In this document: piece by piece, positions 34,674 through 42,573 of the stretch
Position numbering within the stretch: the first letter of the stretch is position 1
How the letters are laid out: each line of letters starts with the position of its first letter
NCBI GenBank assembly: GCA_902613065.1
Contig: CACMFU010000008.1
Span: 1-64,000 of the forward strand
DNA length: 64,000 bases
Reading direction: 5' to 3'
DNA from: an uncultured Pelagibacteraceae bacterium
GTDB taxonomy: Bacteria > Pseudomonadota > Alphaproteobacteria > Pelagibacterales > Pelagibacteraceae
Position numbers and translations under genes: made by a program
The notes under the pieces: model-generated
Databases searched by the model: none
What the model was told of the DNA's origin: nothing
What the model saw: the letters and a program-made list of their open reading frames with translations, nothing else

Positions 34674-35873
34674 ATGAAAGTACTTTGTGTATTGTATGAT
34701 GATCCAAAAGGAGGAATGCCTAAATCTTATCCTCTGTCGGATTTACCAAAATTAGAGAAATATCCAGATGGAATGACATTGCCATCGCCTAAAGGAAGAG
34801 ATTTTACACCAGGCCAATTACTTGGTTGTGTTTCAGGTGAACTTGGTTTGAGAAAGTTTTTAGAGAGTAATGGACACGAATTGGTTGTTACTAACAGTAA
34901 AGATGGAGATGGATGCGAAGCGGATAAACATATTGTTGATGCTGACATTGTTATCTCTCAACCATTTTTCCCTTATTATTTAACTAAAGAAAGAATCGCT
35001 AAAGCTAAAAACCTTAAGATGGCAATAACAGCAGGAATAGGTTCTGATCACGTTGATTTACAAGCAGCAATGGATAATAAAATTGATGTTGTTGAAGTAA
35101 CTTTCTGTAATTCTAGATCAGTTGCTGAACACATAGTAATGATGATTGTTTCAATGGTTAGAGATTATCACAATCAACATAGAATAGTTAATGAAGGTGG
35201 ATGGAATATTGCAGATGCTGTTCAAAGAAGTTATGACGTTGAAGGAATGCATATAGGAACCGTTGCTGCTGGAAGGATCGGATTAGATGCACTTAGAAAA
35301 ATGAAACCATTTGATGTTCATTTGCACTATTTTGACAGACATAAATTACCTGACAGTGTTGAAAAAGAACTAAACTTAACTTTTCATCAATCAGTGGAGT
35401 CTATGGTAAAAGTTTGCGACGTTGTTACAATTAATTGCCCACTTCATCCTGAAACTGAAAATTTGTTTGATGATGAAATGATAAGTAAAATGAAAAAAGG
35501 AGCATACATAGTTAACACTGCAAGAGGTAAAATTTGTAATCGAGATGCAATAGCTAAAGCCCTAAAAAGTGGACAGCTAAGTGGTTACGCAGGTGATGTA
35601 TGGTTTCCACAGCCTGCTCCAAACGACCATGTATGGAGAACAATGCCAAATCATGGAATGACACCTCACACTTCTGGTACATCTTTATCTGCTCAAGCAA
35701 GATATGCAGATGGTGTTAGAGAAATATTGGAATGTTTCTTTGAAGGAAAAGAAATTAGAAATCAATATTTGATCGTAAAAGATGGCCAATTAGCAGGAAT
35801 GGGTGCGCATTCTTACAGTAAAGGGTCTGCAACTAGTGGATCAGAAGAAGCTGCTAAATATCAAAAAAAATAA
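34674..35873 (+). CDS. fdh: NAD-dependent formate dehydrogenase
   Basis: Oxidises formate to CO2 with NAD. The 399-residue D-2-hydroxyacid-dehydrogenase-type enzyme closely follows the Pseudomonas sp. 101 enzyme (400 residues): AGIGSDHVDLQAA, FCNSRSVAEH (substrate Asn), VAAGRIGLDALRK, YFDRHKLP (Asp that selects NAD), NTARGKI (Arg) and TPHTSGTSLSAQARYADG (His). The C-terminal SYSKGSATSGSEEAAK is also kept. It fits the formate oxidation expected from one-carbon metabolism in SAR11. It has its own upstream region and a clear AGGAG site. Confidence 0.96.
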   Translation: MKVLCVLYDDPKGGMPKSYPLSDLPKLEKYPDGMTLPSPKGRDFTPGQLLGCVSGELGLRKFLESNGHELVVTNSKDGDGCEADKHIVDADIVISQPFFPYYLTKERIAKAKNLKMAITAGIGSDHVDLQAAMDNKIDVVEVTFCNSRSVAEHIVMMIVSMVRDYHNQHRIVNEGGWNIADAVQRSYDVEGMHIGTVAAGRIGLDALRKMKPFDVHLHYFDRHKLPDSVEKELNLTFHQSVESMVKVCDVVTINCPLHPETENLFDDEMISKMKKGAYIVNTARGKICNRDAIAKALKSGQLSGYAGDVWFPQPAPNDHVWRTMPNHGMTPHTSGTSLSAQARYADGVREILECFFEGKEIRNQYLIVKDGQLAGMGAHSYSKGSATSGSEEAAKYQKK

Positions 35874-35882
35874 AATAGATTT

Positions 35883-35921
35883 ATTAAAGGTATGCTACTT
35901 AAATAAGTAGCTACCTTTAAT
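35883..35921 (+). terminator. Long hairpin downstream of formate dehydrogenase
   Basis: ATTAAAGGTA (35883-35892) pairs with TACCTTTAAT (35912-35921), and GCTACTT (35894-35900) with AAGTAGC (35905-35911), around an AAAT loop, with one bulged T. That is 17 base pairs. There is no U-tract after it, so it may stabilise the transcript end rather than terminate intrinsically. Confidence 0.5.
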
Positions 35922-35959
35922 ACCATAGATTTAAACCCTCATTATTATATATTTTAGAT

Positions 35960-36532
35960 ATGAGGTTATTTTACTACTTTTTACTATTTTTTCTTGTATC
36001 GACATCATTCTCTCATTCAAAAGATAAAGCGTATTTTGCAGGAGGTTGCTTCTGGTGCATGGAAGAATCTTTTGAAATGTTGGAAGGTGTAGAAGAAGTT
36101 ATATCAGGTTACTCAGGAGGGATCACTGCAAATCCAACATATAGAGAAGTCACCTATGGAGATACTGGTCATTTTGAGGTTGTTGAAATAATTTATGACA
36201 AAGAGAAAATATCTTATAAAGAACTCTTAAAAAACTTCTGGCTTAATATTGATCCATTTGATGCTTATGGCCAGTTTTGCGATAAAGGATACAGCTACAG
36301 ATCTGTAGCATTTTATGAAAACGATTATCAGAAAGATTTAATTGAGAAAGATATAAAAAGATTAGAAAAGAAATTTAAAAAGAAGGTAGTCACATATGTT
36401 AAAGAATTTGAGATTTTTTACAAAGCAGAGGATAAACATCAAGATTACTATCAAGTATATTTAGAAAATTATTTAAAATATAAGAAAGCATGCAAAAGAG
36501 AGAGAATACTTGACATTATTTGGGGATCATAA
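35960..36532 (+). CDS. msrA: Exported peptide-methionine (S)-S-oxide reductase
   Basis: Reduces the S form of methionine sulfoxide. The 190 residues start with a hydrophobic signal peptide ending near SFSHSKDKAYF, so it probably acts in the periplasm. The catalytic motif GGCFWCMEESF follows directly (GCFWC with the nucleophile Cys), and GQFCDKG and EDKHQDYYQ belong to the active site. With the exported msrB at 29013 it provides repair of both stereoisomers outside the cytoplasm. It is three bases upstream of the next gene. Confidence 0.92.
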   Translation: MRLFYYFLLFFLVSTSFSHSKDKAYFAGGCFWCMEESFEMLEGVEEVISGYSGGITANPTYREVTYGDTGHFEVVEIIYDKEKISYKELLKNFWLNIDPFDAYGQFCDKGYSYRSVAFYENDYQKDLIEKDIKRLEKKFKKKVVTYVKEFEIFYKAEDKHQDYYQVYLENYLKYKKACKRERILDIIWGS

Positions 36533-36535
36533 TTA

Positions 36536-37543
36536 ATGCCTGTAACAAGCAAATTCGTAGCTTTAAAAAACTATATCCCTACAGGTTTGCCAAAAGAAAC
36601 TGACTTTGAAATAAAAACAAAAGAGATATCTTTAGATGCCAAGAACAATATATTGGTTTTAAATTTATGGATTTCAGTTGATCCTTATATGAGGGCAAGG
36701 ATGACTGAAAGAAAAAACTATAAACCACCTTTTAATATTGGTGAAGAGATGGAAGGTTATGCGTTAGGAATAGTTAAAGAATCTAAAGACAAAAATTTTA
36801 AAGAAGGAGATATTGTTTTTAGTAATTTTGGAATGAGAGATTACTTTGTTTGTAATTCCAATGATCTAAAAAAAATTGAGCCAATGAATATTCCTATACA
36901 AACATATCTAGGTCCACTTGGAATGACAGGTCATACAGCTTATATAGGACTTTTTAAACATGGTGAATTAAAACCAGGTCAAACAATCCTTGTTTCTTCA
37001 GCTGGAGGTAGTGTTGGATCTACTGTTTGTCAAATTGCAAAAAATATGGGTTGTAAAGTAATTGCAAGTACAGGATCTGATGAAAAAGTTAAATGGTTAA
37101 AAAATGATTTAAAAATTGATCATGCGTTTAACTATAAAAAAATTGAAAATCTTGTTTTGCATCTTAAAGAAGTTTGTCCTGAAGGATTTGATTTATATTT
37201 TGATAATGTAGGTGGTGATTTCTTAGAGTCAGCTATTTTTCAAATGAAGAACTTTGGAAGGATTGTAATTTGTGGAAGGATATCCCAAATGAATGCAACT
37301 AATCCTGGCTCTGGTTTAAAAAATATGGCTCATGTTCTTGTAAAAAGACTAACTATTAAAGGTTTTATAATTTTTGATCATGAAAATGATAGAGAACAGT
37401 TTGAAACCGATATGACTAAATGGTTATTAGAAGATAAAATTAAATTTAAAGAAACTGTTTACGAAGGTATAGAAAATACGCCAAAATCATTCATTGATTT
37501 ATTAGAAGGTAAAAACATAGGAAAAATGCTTGTAAAAATTTAA
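36536..37543 (+). CDS. NADP-dependent medium-chain oxidoreductase (CurA/LTB4DH-like)
   Basis: The 335 residues have the zinc-free MDR plan: N-terminal substrate domain with WISVDPYMRARM, then LGMTGHTAYIGL and the nucleotide motif SSAGGSVGSTVCQIA (about 154-168), ending KNIGKMLVKI. Relatives are prostaglandin/leukotriene reductases and CurA, which reduce double bonds of alpha,beta-unsaturated carbonyls; a role in detoxifying lipid-derived enals is plausible. It follows msrA by three bases. Confidence 0.85.
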   Translation: MPVTSKFVALKNYIPTGLPKETDFEIKTKEISLDAKNNILVLNLWISVDPYMRARMTERKNYKPPFNIGEEMEGYALGIVKESKDKNFKEGDIVFSNFGMRDYFVCNSNDLKKIEPMNIPIQTYLGPLGMTGHTAYIGLFKHGELKPGQTILVSSAGGSVGSTVCQIAKNMGCKVIASTGSDEKVKWLKNDLKIDHAFNYKKIENLVLHLKEVCPEGFDLYFDNVGGDFLESAIFQMKNFGRIVICGRISQMNATNPGSGLKNMAHVLVKRLTIKGFIIFDHENDREQFETDMTKWLLEDKIKFKETVYEGIENTPKSFIDLLEGKNIGKMLVKI

Positions 37544-37554
37544 TTAGAATTTTT

Positions 37555-37725
37555 ATGAAATTTTTAAAGAAGTTTTATAGACCCTTTTTATTAACCTATA
37601 TTTTTTTGAGTATAGCTATCAGTTTTTATCCATCATTTGATTTTTACTCACTAAAAGGTCAAATTCTTATAATTGCTGTATCTTTTTTTAATGGGATGAT
37701 GGGAGTTTACGTAAAAAAATTATAA
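37555..37725 (+). CDS. Small predicted membrane protein (56 aa)
   Basis: A short open frame from ATG 37555 to TAA 37723-37725. The product starts MKFLKKFYRPFLLTYIF, has two predicted membrane helices (about residues 10-25 and 36-50) joined by SFYPSFDFYSLKG and ends VYVKKL. It begins 11 bases after the oxidoreductase and overlaps the convergent FAD gene by six bases. Coding character (basic ends, hydrophobic core, filled gap) supports it, but there is no family match I recognise. Confidence 0.5.
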   Translation: MKFLKKFYRPFLLTYIFLSIAISFYPSFDFYSLKGQILIIAVSFFNGMMGVYVKKL

Positions 37726-38823
37726 GACGTAGGGCTCGGGTCTTGCTGAGCTATTTAATACTCTTTCGACTGCAAAAACACTAATATCTATAGTTTGATA
37801 ACTGCCTGTAGTTATTAATTCAGTTAGAGCTCTACCAATTCCTGGTGCTTGCATTAAACCTCTGCCGGTAAATCCTGAGGCCATGTAAACATTTTCATAT
37901 TTTGGATGTTTTCCAACTACAGCATTATTATCTAATTTGTTACAATCATAATATCCAGCCCATCCACCTGTTAACTTTAGTTCTTCAAATGCTGGTATTC
38001 TTTTTGCAAGAGCAGGCCAAACTAATTCTTCAAAATCATTCCATGCAGGTTCAAGATCTTCTGCATCAAATACTGAAATTGGAGAACCTGCTAAATATTC
38101 TTTTCCTTCTGGTCGCCAATATACTCCTGTTGTTAGATCTCCGGATAATGGCATCTCTGGAATATGTTTAGGACATTTAACTCTAAAGACTGTATGTTTT
38201 TGAGGTACTACAGGAATATCTTCAAGTAGTTCTTTAGTCCAACACCCAGCTGCAGAAATAATTGTCTTTGCATTAATTTCAGATAGGCTCTTAACTTCTC
38301 CCTTAATGAATTCTGCCCCAAGATCAATTGCTTTATGCTTTAAAGCGCTATGAAATAAAAATGGATCAATCCATCCCTCACTCTTGTTATCAGTAAATGT
38401 TGCAGTTTCGATTCCTTCCTCATTAATGTAAGGAAAATAGTTTTTCAATTCAGCACCTTTAATATTTTTTGTACCCGCTTCACATTCTTTATGATTTTCT
38501 AAAGCTCTGTATTGCTCTTCTGCATGATCTGGTCCAAACATTAGAAGGTATCCATTGGGCACCATGCTAGCTGTTGGATTTGGATTTTTTTCAGTTTTCA
38601 ATAATTCTGGTATTTGAAATATAAATTCCCTTGCAAATTTTCCTAAAAGAATATTTTCTTTTTGAAAAAACTGTCGTCTAAATCCACCAAGTGATAATGG
38701 GAATGATGCAGTTTTATAAGTTGGATCCCTTTCAATGACTTTTACTTTTCTGCCTTCTTTGGACATAAAGTATGCAGTTGCAGCTCCAATTATACCACCA
38801 CCTACTATTACAACATCATCCAT
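37720..38823 (-). CDS. FAD-dependent amino-acid/sarcosine oxidoreductase (DAO family)
   Basis: A 367-residue flavoprotein starting DDVVIVGGGIIGAATAYFM (FAD-binding GxGxxG) with a following acidic residue in KVIERD. The C-terminal FTGRGLMQAPGIGRALTELI is the second FAD-contact region of DAO-family enzymes such as sarcosine dehydrogenase, glycine oxidase and D-amino-acid dehydrogenase. Methylated-amine or glycine-related substrates would suit SAR11, but the exact one cannot be read. It is one base from the tspO gene on the same strand. Confidence 0.82.
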   Translation of the reverse strand: MDDVVIVGGGIIGAATAYFMSKEGRKVKVIERDPTYKTASFPLSLGGFRRQFFQKENILLGKFAREFIFQIPELLKTEKNPNPTASMVPNGYLLMFGPDHAEEQYRALENHKECEAGTKNIKGAELKNYFPYINEEGIETATFTDNKSEGWIDPFLFHSALKHKAIDLGAEFIKGEVKSLSEINAKTIISAAGCWTKELLEDIPVVPQKHTVFRVKCPKHIPEMPLSGDLTTGVYWRPEGKEYLAGSPISVFDAEDLEPAWNDFEELVWPALAKRIPAFEELKLTGGWAGYYDCNKLDNNAVVGKHPKYENVYMASGFTGRGLMQAPGIGRALTELITTGSYQTIDISVFAVERVLNSSARPEPYVL

Positions 38824-38824
38824 A

Positions 38825-39292
38825 TTAGTTTATCAAAAAAATGTTTATATTTAAAAGCAATGCAAAACAACACCATAACAAATATGGAATCATTAAGAAC
38901 ATGCTTAATTGACTTATATTCTTATATTTAAATACCAATAAAACAATAAATATAATTAACACAACAAGATTTAAAATTGCTAAAGAAATATTATGGAAAC
39001 CAAAGAAAACAACACTCCAAGTTGTATTAAAAAAAAGATGAATGAAATATAAAAATACAATATTTAAATTTTTTGTGTTTTTATGCCACGCATTCCATAT
39101 GGCTATTGTCATAAATAAATAAAGTAATGTCCATACTGGCCCAAATATCCAATCTGGTGGATTGTATTGAGGTTTAGATAAATTTGAATACCAAGGTTCT
39201 TTAAAATTTATAGTAACCAAACCTCCAATAAATGAAGCTGAAAACGTAGTAATTGCAAAGAGAATAAAAGATAAAATTTTATTTTTTAGCAT
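38825..39292 (-). CDS. tspO: TspO/MBR family protein
   Basis: A 155-residue, five-helix membrane protein with the family motifs WYSNLSKPQYNPPDWIFGPVW and LYLFMTIAIWNAW. TspO proteins bind porphyrins and are linked to stress and pigment control in Rhodobacter. It is divergent from an SDR gene with a 24-bp gap and sits beside the lipid-modification cluster; genes of this kind occur together in light/singlet-oxygen regulons of relatives (from memory). Confidence 0.9.
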   Translation of the reverse strand: MLKNKILSFILFAITTFSASFIGGLVTINFKEPWYSNLSKPQYNPPDWIFGPVWTLLYLFMTIAIWNAWHKNTKNLNIVFLYFIHLFFNTTWSVVFFGFHNISLAILNLVVLIIFIVLLVFKYKNISQLSMFLMIPYLLWCCFALLLNINIFLIN

Positions 39293-39316
39293 TTAAGTAC
39301 TATACAGCAGTTAAAT

Positions 39317-40075
39317 ATGAATAAAAAAGTAATTTGGATCACCGGTGGAAGTACAGGAATTGGCAAAGCACTTGCGTTAAAATTTGCTAATAATGGATGG
39401 ACAGTTGCTATTTCTGCAAGAAGAGAAAATTTATTAAAAGAAATCGAAGATAAGCATCAAAATATTAAATCTTTTCCACTTGATGTAAATGATAAGGAAA
39501 AGTGTAAGTCTGTTTTTGAAAATATAAAAAAGGAACTTGGTGACATCGAAATTTGTTTTTTTTCTACGGGAACTTGGGATCCAAAAAAAGAAAAAGAAAT
39601 TGATGTAGAGCAAATTGAAAATGTATTTAAAGTAAATTTTTTTGGAACATTAAATTGTATAAAAGCTGTTGAAACTCATTTTCGAGAAAGAGGAAAAGGT
39701 ATTATTACCATTGTATCTTCGATTGCAGGATACAAAGGCTTACCTAACTCAAGTGGCTATGGACCATCCAAAGCTGCTTTAAGTAATCTTGCTGAAAGTT
39801 TACATTTTGATTTTGGAAGATATGGCGTGAGGGTTTGTTTAGTTTCTCCAGGTTTTATCAAAACACCAATGACTGATAAGAATGATTTTAAGATGCCTTT
39901 TCTAAAAACTCCAGAATTCTCGGCAGACAAAATTTATGATGGGCTTATTAATGGTTCTAATTTTGAAATACACTACCCAAAAGAATTAACTTTGATCCTT
40001 AAATTTTTAAAAATAATACCTGATCGATTATATTTTTATTTAATACGGAAATTAACTAAATTACAAAAAAAATAA
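39317..40075 (+). CDS. Short-chain dehydrogenase/reductase of the lipid cluster
   Basis: The 252-residue SDR has ITGGSTGIGKALALKFA (NAD(P) motif), VSSIAGYKG (catalytic Ser) and SGYGPSKAAL (Tyr and Lys), plus a C-terminal extension after PELTLILKFLK that may touch the membrane. It is convergent with the DUF3833 gene with a two-base gap. SDRs of this kind accompany Cfa/DUF1365/amine-oxidase sets in other proteobacteria, so a role in lipid modification is inferred; its substrate is unknown. Confidence 0.82.
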   Translation: MNKKVIWITGGSTGIGKALALKFANNGWTVAISARRENLLKEIEDKHQNIKSFPLDVNDKEKCKSVFENIKKELGDIEICFFSTGTWDPKKEKEIDVEQIENVFKVNFFGTLNCIKAVETHFRERGKGIITIVSSIAGYKGLPNSSGYGPSKAALSNLAESLHFDFGRYGVRVCLVSPGFIKTPMTDKNDFKMPFLKTPEFSADKIYDGLINGSNFEIHYPKELTLILKFLKIIPDRLYFYLIRKLTKLQKK

Positions 40076-40077
40076 AA

Positions 40078-40626
40078 TTAATCTTTAACAAACATCACAG
40101 TCAACTCTGCAACTTTAATTCCAAATTTTGTCATCTTAGCTCTGTTGATAGCTACTCTTTCGTCTTGCATAAATATCCAATCATCAAAAGTAATTTTGAT
40201 ATTTTTTCCTTTCACAGGAACTAACAAAACATACTCAAATTTAAATGCTGGGCCATATGAATACCCCCTAGCCTTACCAACTACATCGCCTGCAGTTCCC
40301 TCGTAATTATGTTCATCAATTTTATCTATTACCCATTGCCTATTTTGTATTTCACCATCATTCCAAATAAATTTTTCGTCTAATATAAGTTGTTTGCCAT
40401 CCCACTTACCGTCTAGGTCTGCTGAAAATTGTCTTGTAACTTTACCTGATCTATTTTGTAGAATACCCCAAGCTTTGACGTTTCCGCTTAAATATTCTTC
40501 AATTATTAGTCTTGGTTTTTGATCTTTAAAATCTTCTGGTTTCATAGACTGATTATTTATACAACTTGTAATTAATCCTGTGAAAATTATCAATAAAAAT
40601 ACTTTAAAAAATTTTTTGTTAATCAT
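40078..40626 (-). CDS. DUF3833 lipoprotein
   Basis: The 182 residues start with a lipoprotein signal peptide ending in the lipobox LITSC, so the mature protein would be membrane-anchored. The body is beta-rich (GKWDGKQLILDEKFIWNDG, NYEGTAGDVVGKARGY), matching DUF3833, a lipocalin-like domain of unknown role that is regularly found with Cfa-like and DUF1365 genes. It is the last gene of the run, one base after the Cfa-like gene. A lipid-binding or presenting function is a guess. Confidence 0.82.
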   Translation of the reverse strand: MINKKFFKVFLLIIFTGLITSCINNQSMKPEDFKDQKPRLIIEEYLSGNVKAWGILQNRSGKVTRQFSADLDGKWDGKQLILDEKFIWNDGEIQNRQWVIDKIDEHNYEGTAGDVVGKARGYSYGPAFKFEYVLLVPVKGKNIKITFDDWIFMQDERVAINRAKMTKFGIKVAELTVMFVKD

Positions 40627-40627
40627 A

Positions 40628-41809
40628 TTAAATTTTATTTTGCATGGAAAATTGAATTAAATCTATATTCTTTGATTTAAACCCAGCTTCACAATATGAC
40701 AAATAAAAATGCCACATACGTTTAAATTTATTATCAAATCCATGTTTTGAAATCTCTTCCCATTTTTTTAGGAATTCATCTCTCCATATTTTTAAAGTAT
40801 TGGAATAGTGAGAGCCATATGACTCATATTTTTTAATTTCTAAACCGTTGCTACTAGATAAATCATATAATTTTCTTTTTGATGGCAAAAAACCTCCAGG
40901 AAATATGTATTTTTGTATAAAGTCTTCTTTGGTTTTATATCTGTCAAATAAACTATCATCGATTGTTATCGCTTGTATCGCGGCCCTCCCATTCTCAGAT
41001 AGATTTTTTTTAATACTTTTAAAATAATTGACTAAATAATTTTGCCCAACCGCTTCTATCATTTCTATAGATGCGATAGAGTCATATTTGTCTTTTACAT
41101 CTCTATAATCTTTCAAAAATATATTCACTTTTTCATTCAATCCTTTTTCAAATATTCTTTTTTTTGAAAATTCAAATTGCTCTTTAGAAATTGTTATACA
41201 ATCTAATTTTACATCGTAATTTTTACCCACATATTCAGCAAAGCCACCCCAGCCACAGCCAATTTCTAAAATTTTATTTCCTACGTTTGGCTTTATTAAT
41301 TCTGTAAGCTTTTTATATTTATTTAGTTGAGCAGAAAATAAATCGTCTTTTTGTTTTTCAAAAATTGCACTTGAATAAGTAAGTGAAGGATCCAACCATA
41401 ATGAAAAGAAATCATTTCCTAAATCATAATGTTTTGAAATATTTTTCTTACTTCTACTCTTATTATTTTTTATGAAAATACTCTTTAATTTATTAATCAT
41501 TGATAAATCAAAAATACCTGAAAATTTATAGACAATTTTTATATTTTTAGCTGTTATTTCTATTAGATTAGTTAGATTATCTGTTTCAAATTCATTTCGC
41601 ATGTATGCTTCTGCAAGTCCTACACTTCCCGATTTTATTATTTGAAGTGTTAAACCAGGTTTGTTAATTTTAATCTTTGCTCTTAATTGTTCACTCTCAT
41701 TACCAAACTTATATATTTTGCTGTCATGATTTTGAATTTCAAGAAATCCATGCTTTATTAGTTTTAGAGAATTAAATACGATTTTATCTGACAAAAGATT
41801 AAAATTCAT
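40628..41809 (-). CDS. cfa: Cyclopropane-fatty-acid-synthase-like SAM methyltransferase
   Basis: The 393 residues have an N-terminal helical domain and a SAM-binding domain with LEIGCGWGGFAEYVG (181-195), preceded by HYDLGNDFFSLWLDP. Compared with E. coli Cfa, the Cys139 position is Ser147 (TYSSAIF) and the bicarbonate-binding His266 position is Gln279 (AIQAIT), while the Glu239 equivalent (E252) is kept. The enzyme may therefore methylate unsaturated lipid chains without forming a cyclopropane. It overlaps the DUF1365 gene by four bases. Confidence 0.85.
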   Translation of the reverse strand: MNFNLLSDKIVFNSLKLIKHGFLEIQNHDSKIYKFGNESEQLRAKIKINKPGLTLQIIKSGSVGLAEAYMRNEFETDNLTNLIEITAKNIKIVYKFSGIFDLSMINKLKSIFIKNNKSRSKKNISKHYDLGNDFFSLWLDPSLTYSSAIFEKQKDDLFSAQLNKYKKLTELIKPNVGNKILEIGCGWGGFAEYVGKNYDVKLDCITISKEQFEFSKKRIFEKGLNEKVNIFLKDYRDVKDKYDSIASIEMIEAVGQNYLVNYFKSIKKNLSENGRAAIQAITIDDSLFDRYKTKEDFIQKYIFPGGFLPSKRKLYDLSSSNGLEIKKYESYGSHYSNTLKIWRDEFLKKWEEISKHGFDNKFKRMWHFYLSYCEAGFKSKNIDLIQFSMQNKI

Positions 41810-42573
41810 TTTTTTTCAAACGTAATATTATTTTTTATTTTTATGTTTTTTTTAACTAACTTAACTCCCTTTAACCATAATTTTAATGCTTCAAAATGAA
41901 TTGCGGCAATAACTTTAAAGGTCATTAAAGGGTGAGAAATATAAGATATAAGCATATTTTTATTGTTAATTTCTTTTGCAACCCCATCTTGTGAAGCATA
42001 TAACAATTTTCCTTCCTTATCACTTTGATTAATTATTACGGATAACATTTTTTCAGGTTTGAGGATTCTAAAATTGTATTTACTTTTCATTTCAATAAAT
42101 GGTGAAACGAAAAACTTCTTCTCACAGCTATTTGTAATTATTTTTTCGTCGTTGACTTTAAATATATAAGTATGTTGCTCACCAAATGTATTTTTAACTT
42201 CATACAATATAGCTATAATTTTTGAATGATTATCATAAACGAAAAAAATACTTAATGGATTAAATACGTAACCAAATATTCTAGGATAACAAAGCAATTT
42301 TACCTTTATGTTTTCAAATTGAATGTTGTTTGATTTTAAATTTTCTATTACCCAGGCTTTTAAATCACTACCATCTCTAGGTCCGTGATCTTTATCATAA
42401 AAACTTAAAATATTAAAACTATTGTTAGAAAAAATTTTAATTTTTTTTTGTATCAAATTAATTTCATCAAGATCTAAAAAGAGTGAGAAAACGTTGTATT
42501 TAAAAAAGTGATATTTTGGCTTAAATCTTTTATGAATTACTTTACCTTCGTAAATATTGGAATTTTTAATCAT
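41806..42573 (-). CDS. DUF1365 protein
   Basis: A 255-residue protein with YEGKVIHKRFKPKYHFFKY at the start, YPRIFGYVFNPLSIFFVY in the middle and FEALKLWLKG near the end, the three hallmarks of DUF1365. The family has no firmly assigned reaction that I can cite, but it is nearly always found with an FAD amine oxidase and a Cfa-like methyltransferase, as here. It overlaps both neighbours (8 and 4 bases), so the three are tightly coupled. Confidence 0.87.
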   Translation of the reverse strand: MIKNSNIYEGKVIHKRFKPKYHFFKYNVFSLFLDLDEINLIQKKIKIFSNNSFNILSFYDKDHGPRDGSDLKAWVIENLKSNNIQFENIKVKLLCYPRIFGYVFNPLSIFFVYDNHSKIIAILYEVKNTFGEQHTYIFKVNDEKIITNSCEKKFFVSPFIEMKSKYNFRILKPEKMLSVIINQSDKEGKLLYASQDGVAKEINNKNMLISYISHPLMTFKVIAAIHFEALKLWLKGVKLVKKNIKIKNNITFEKK

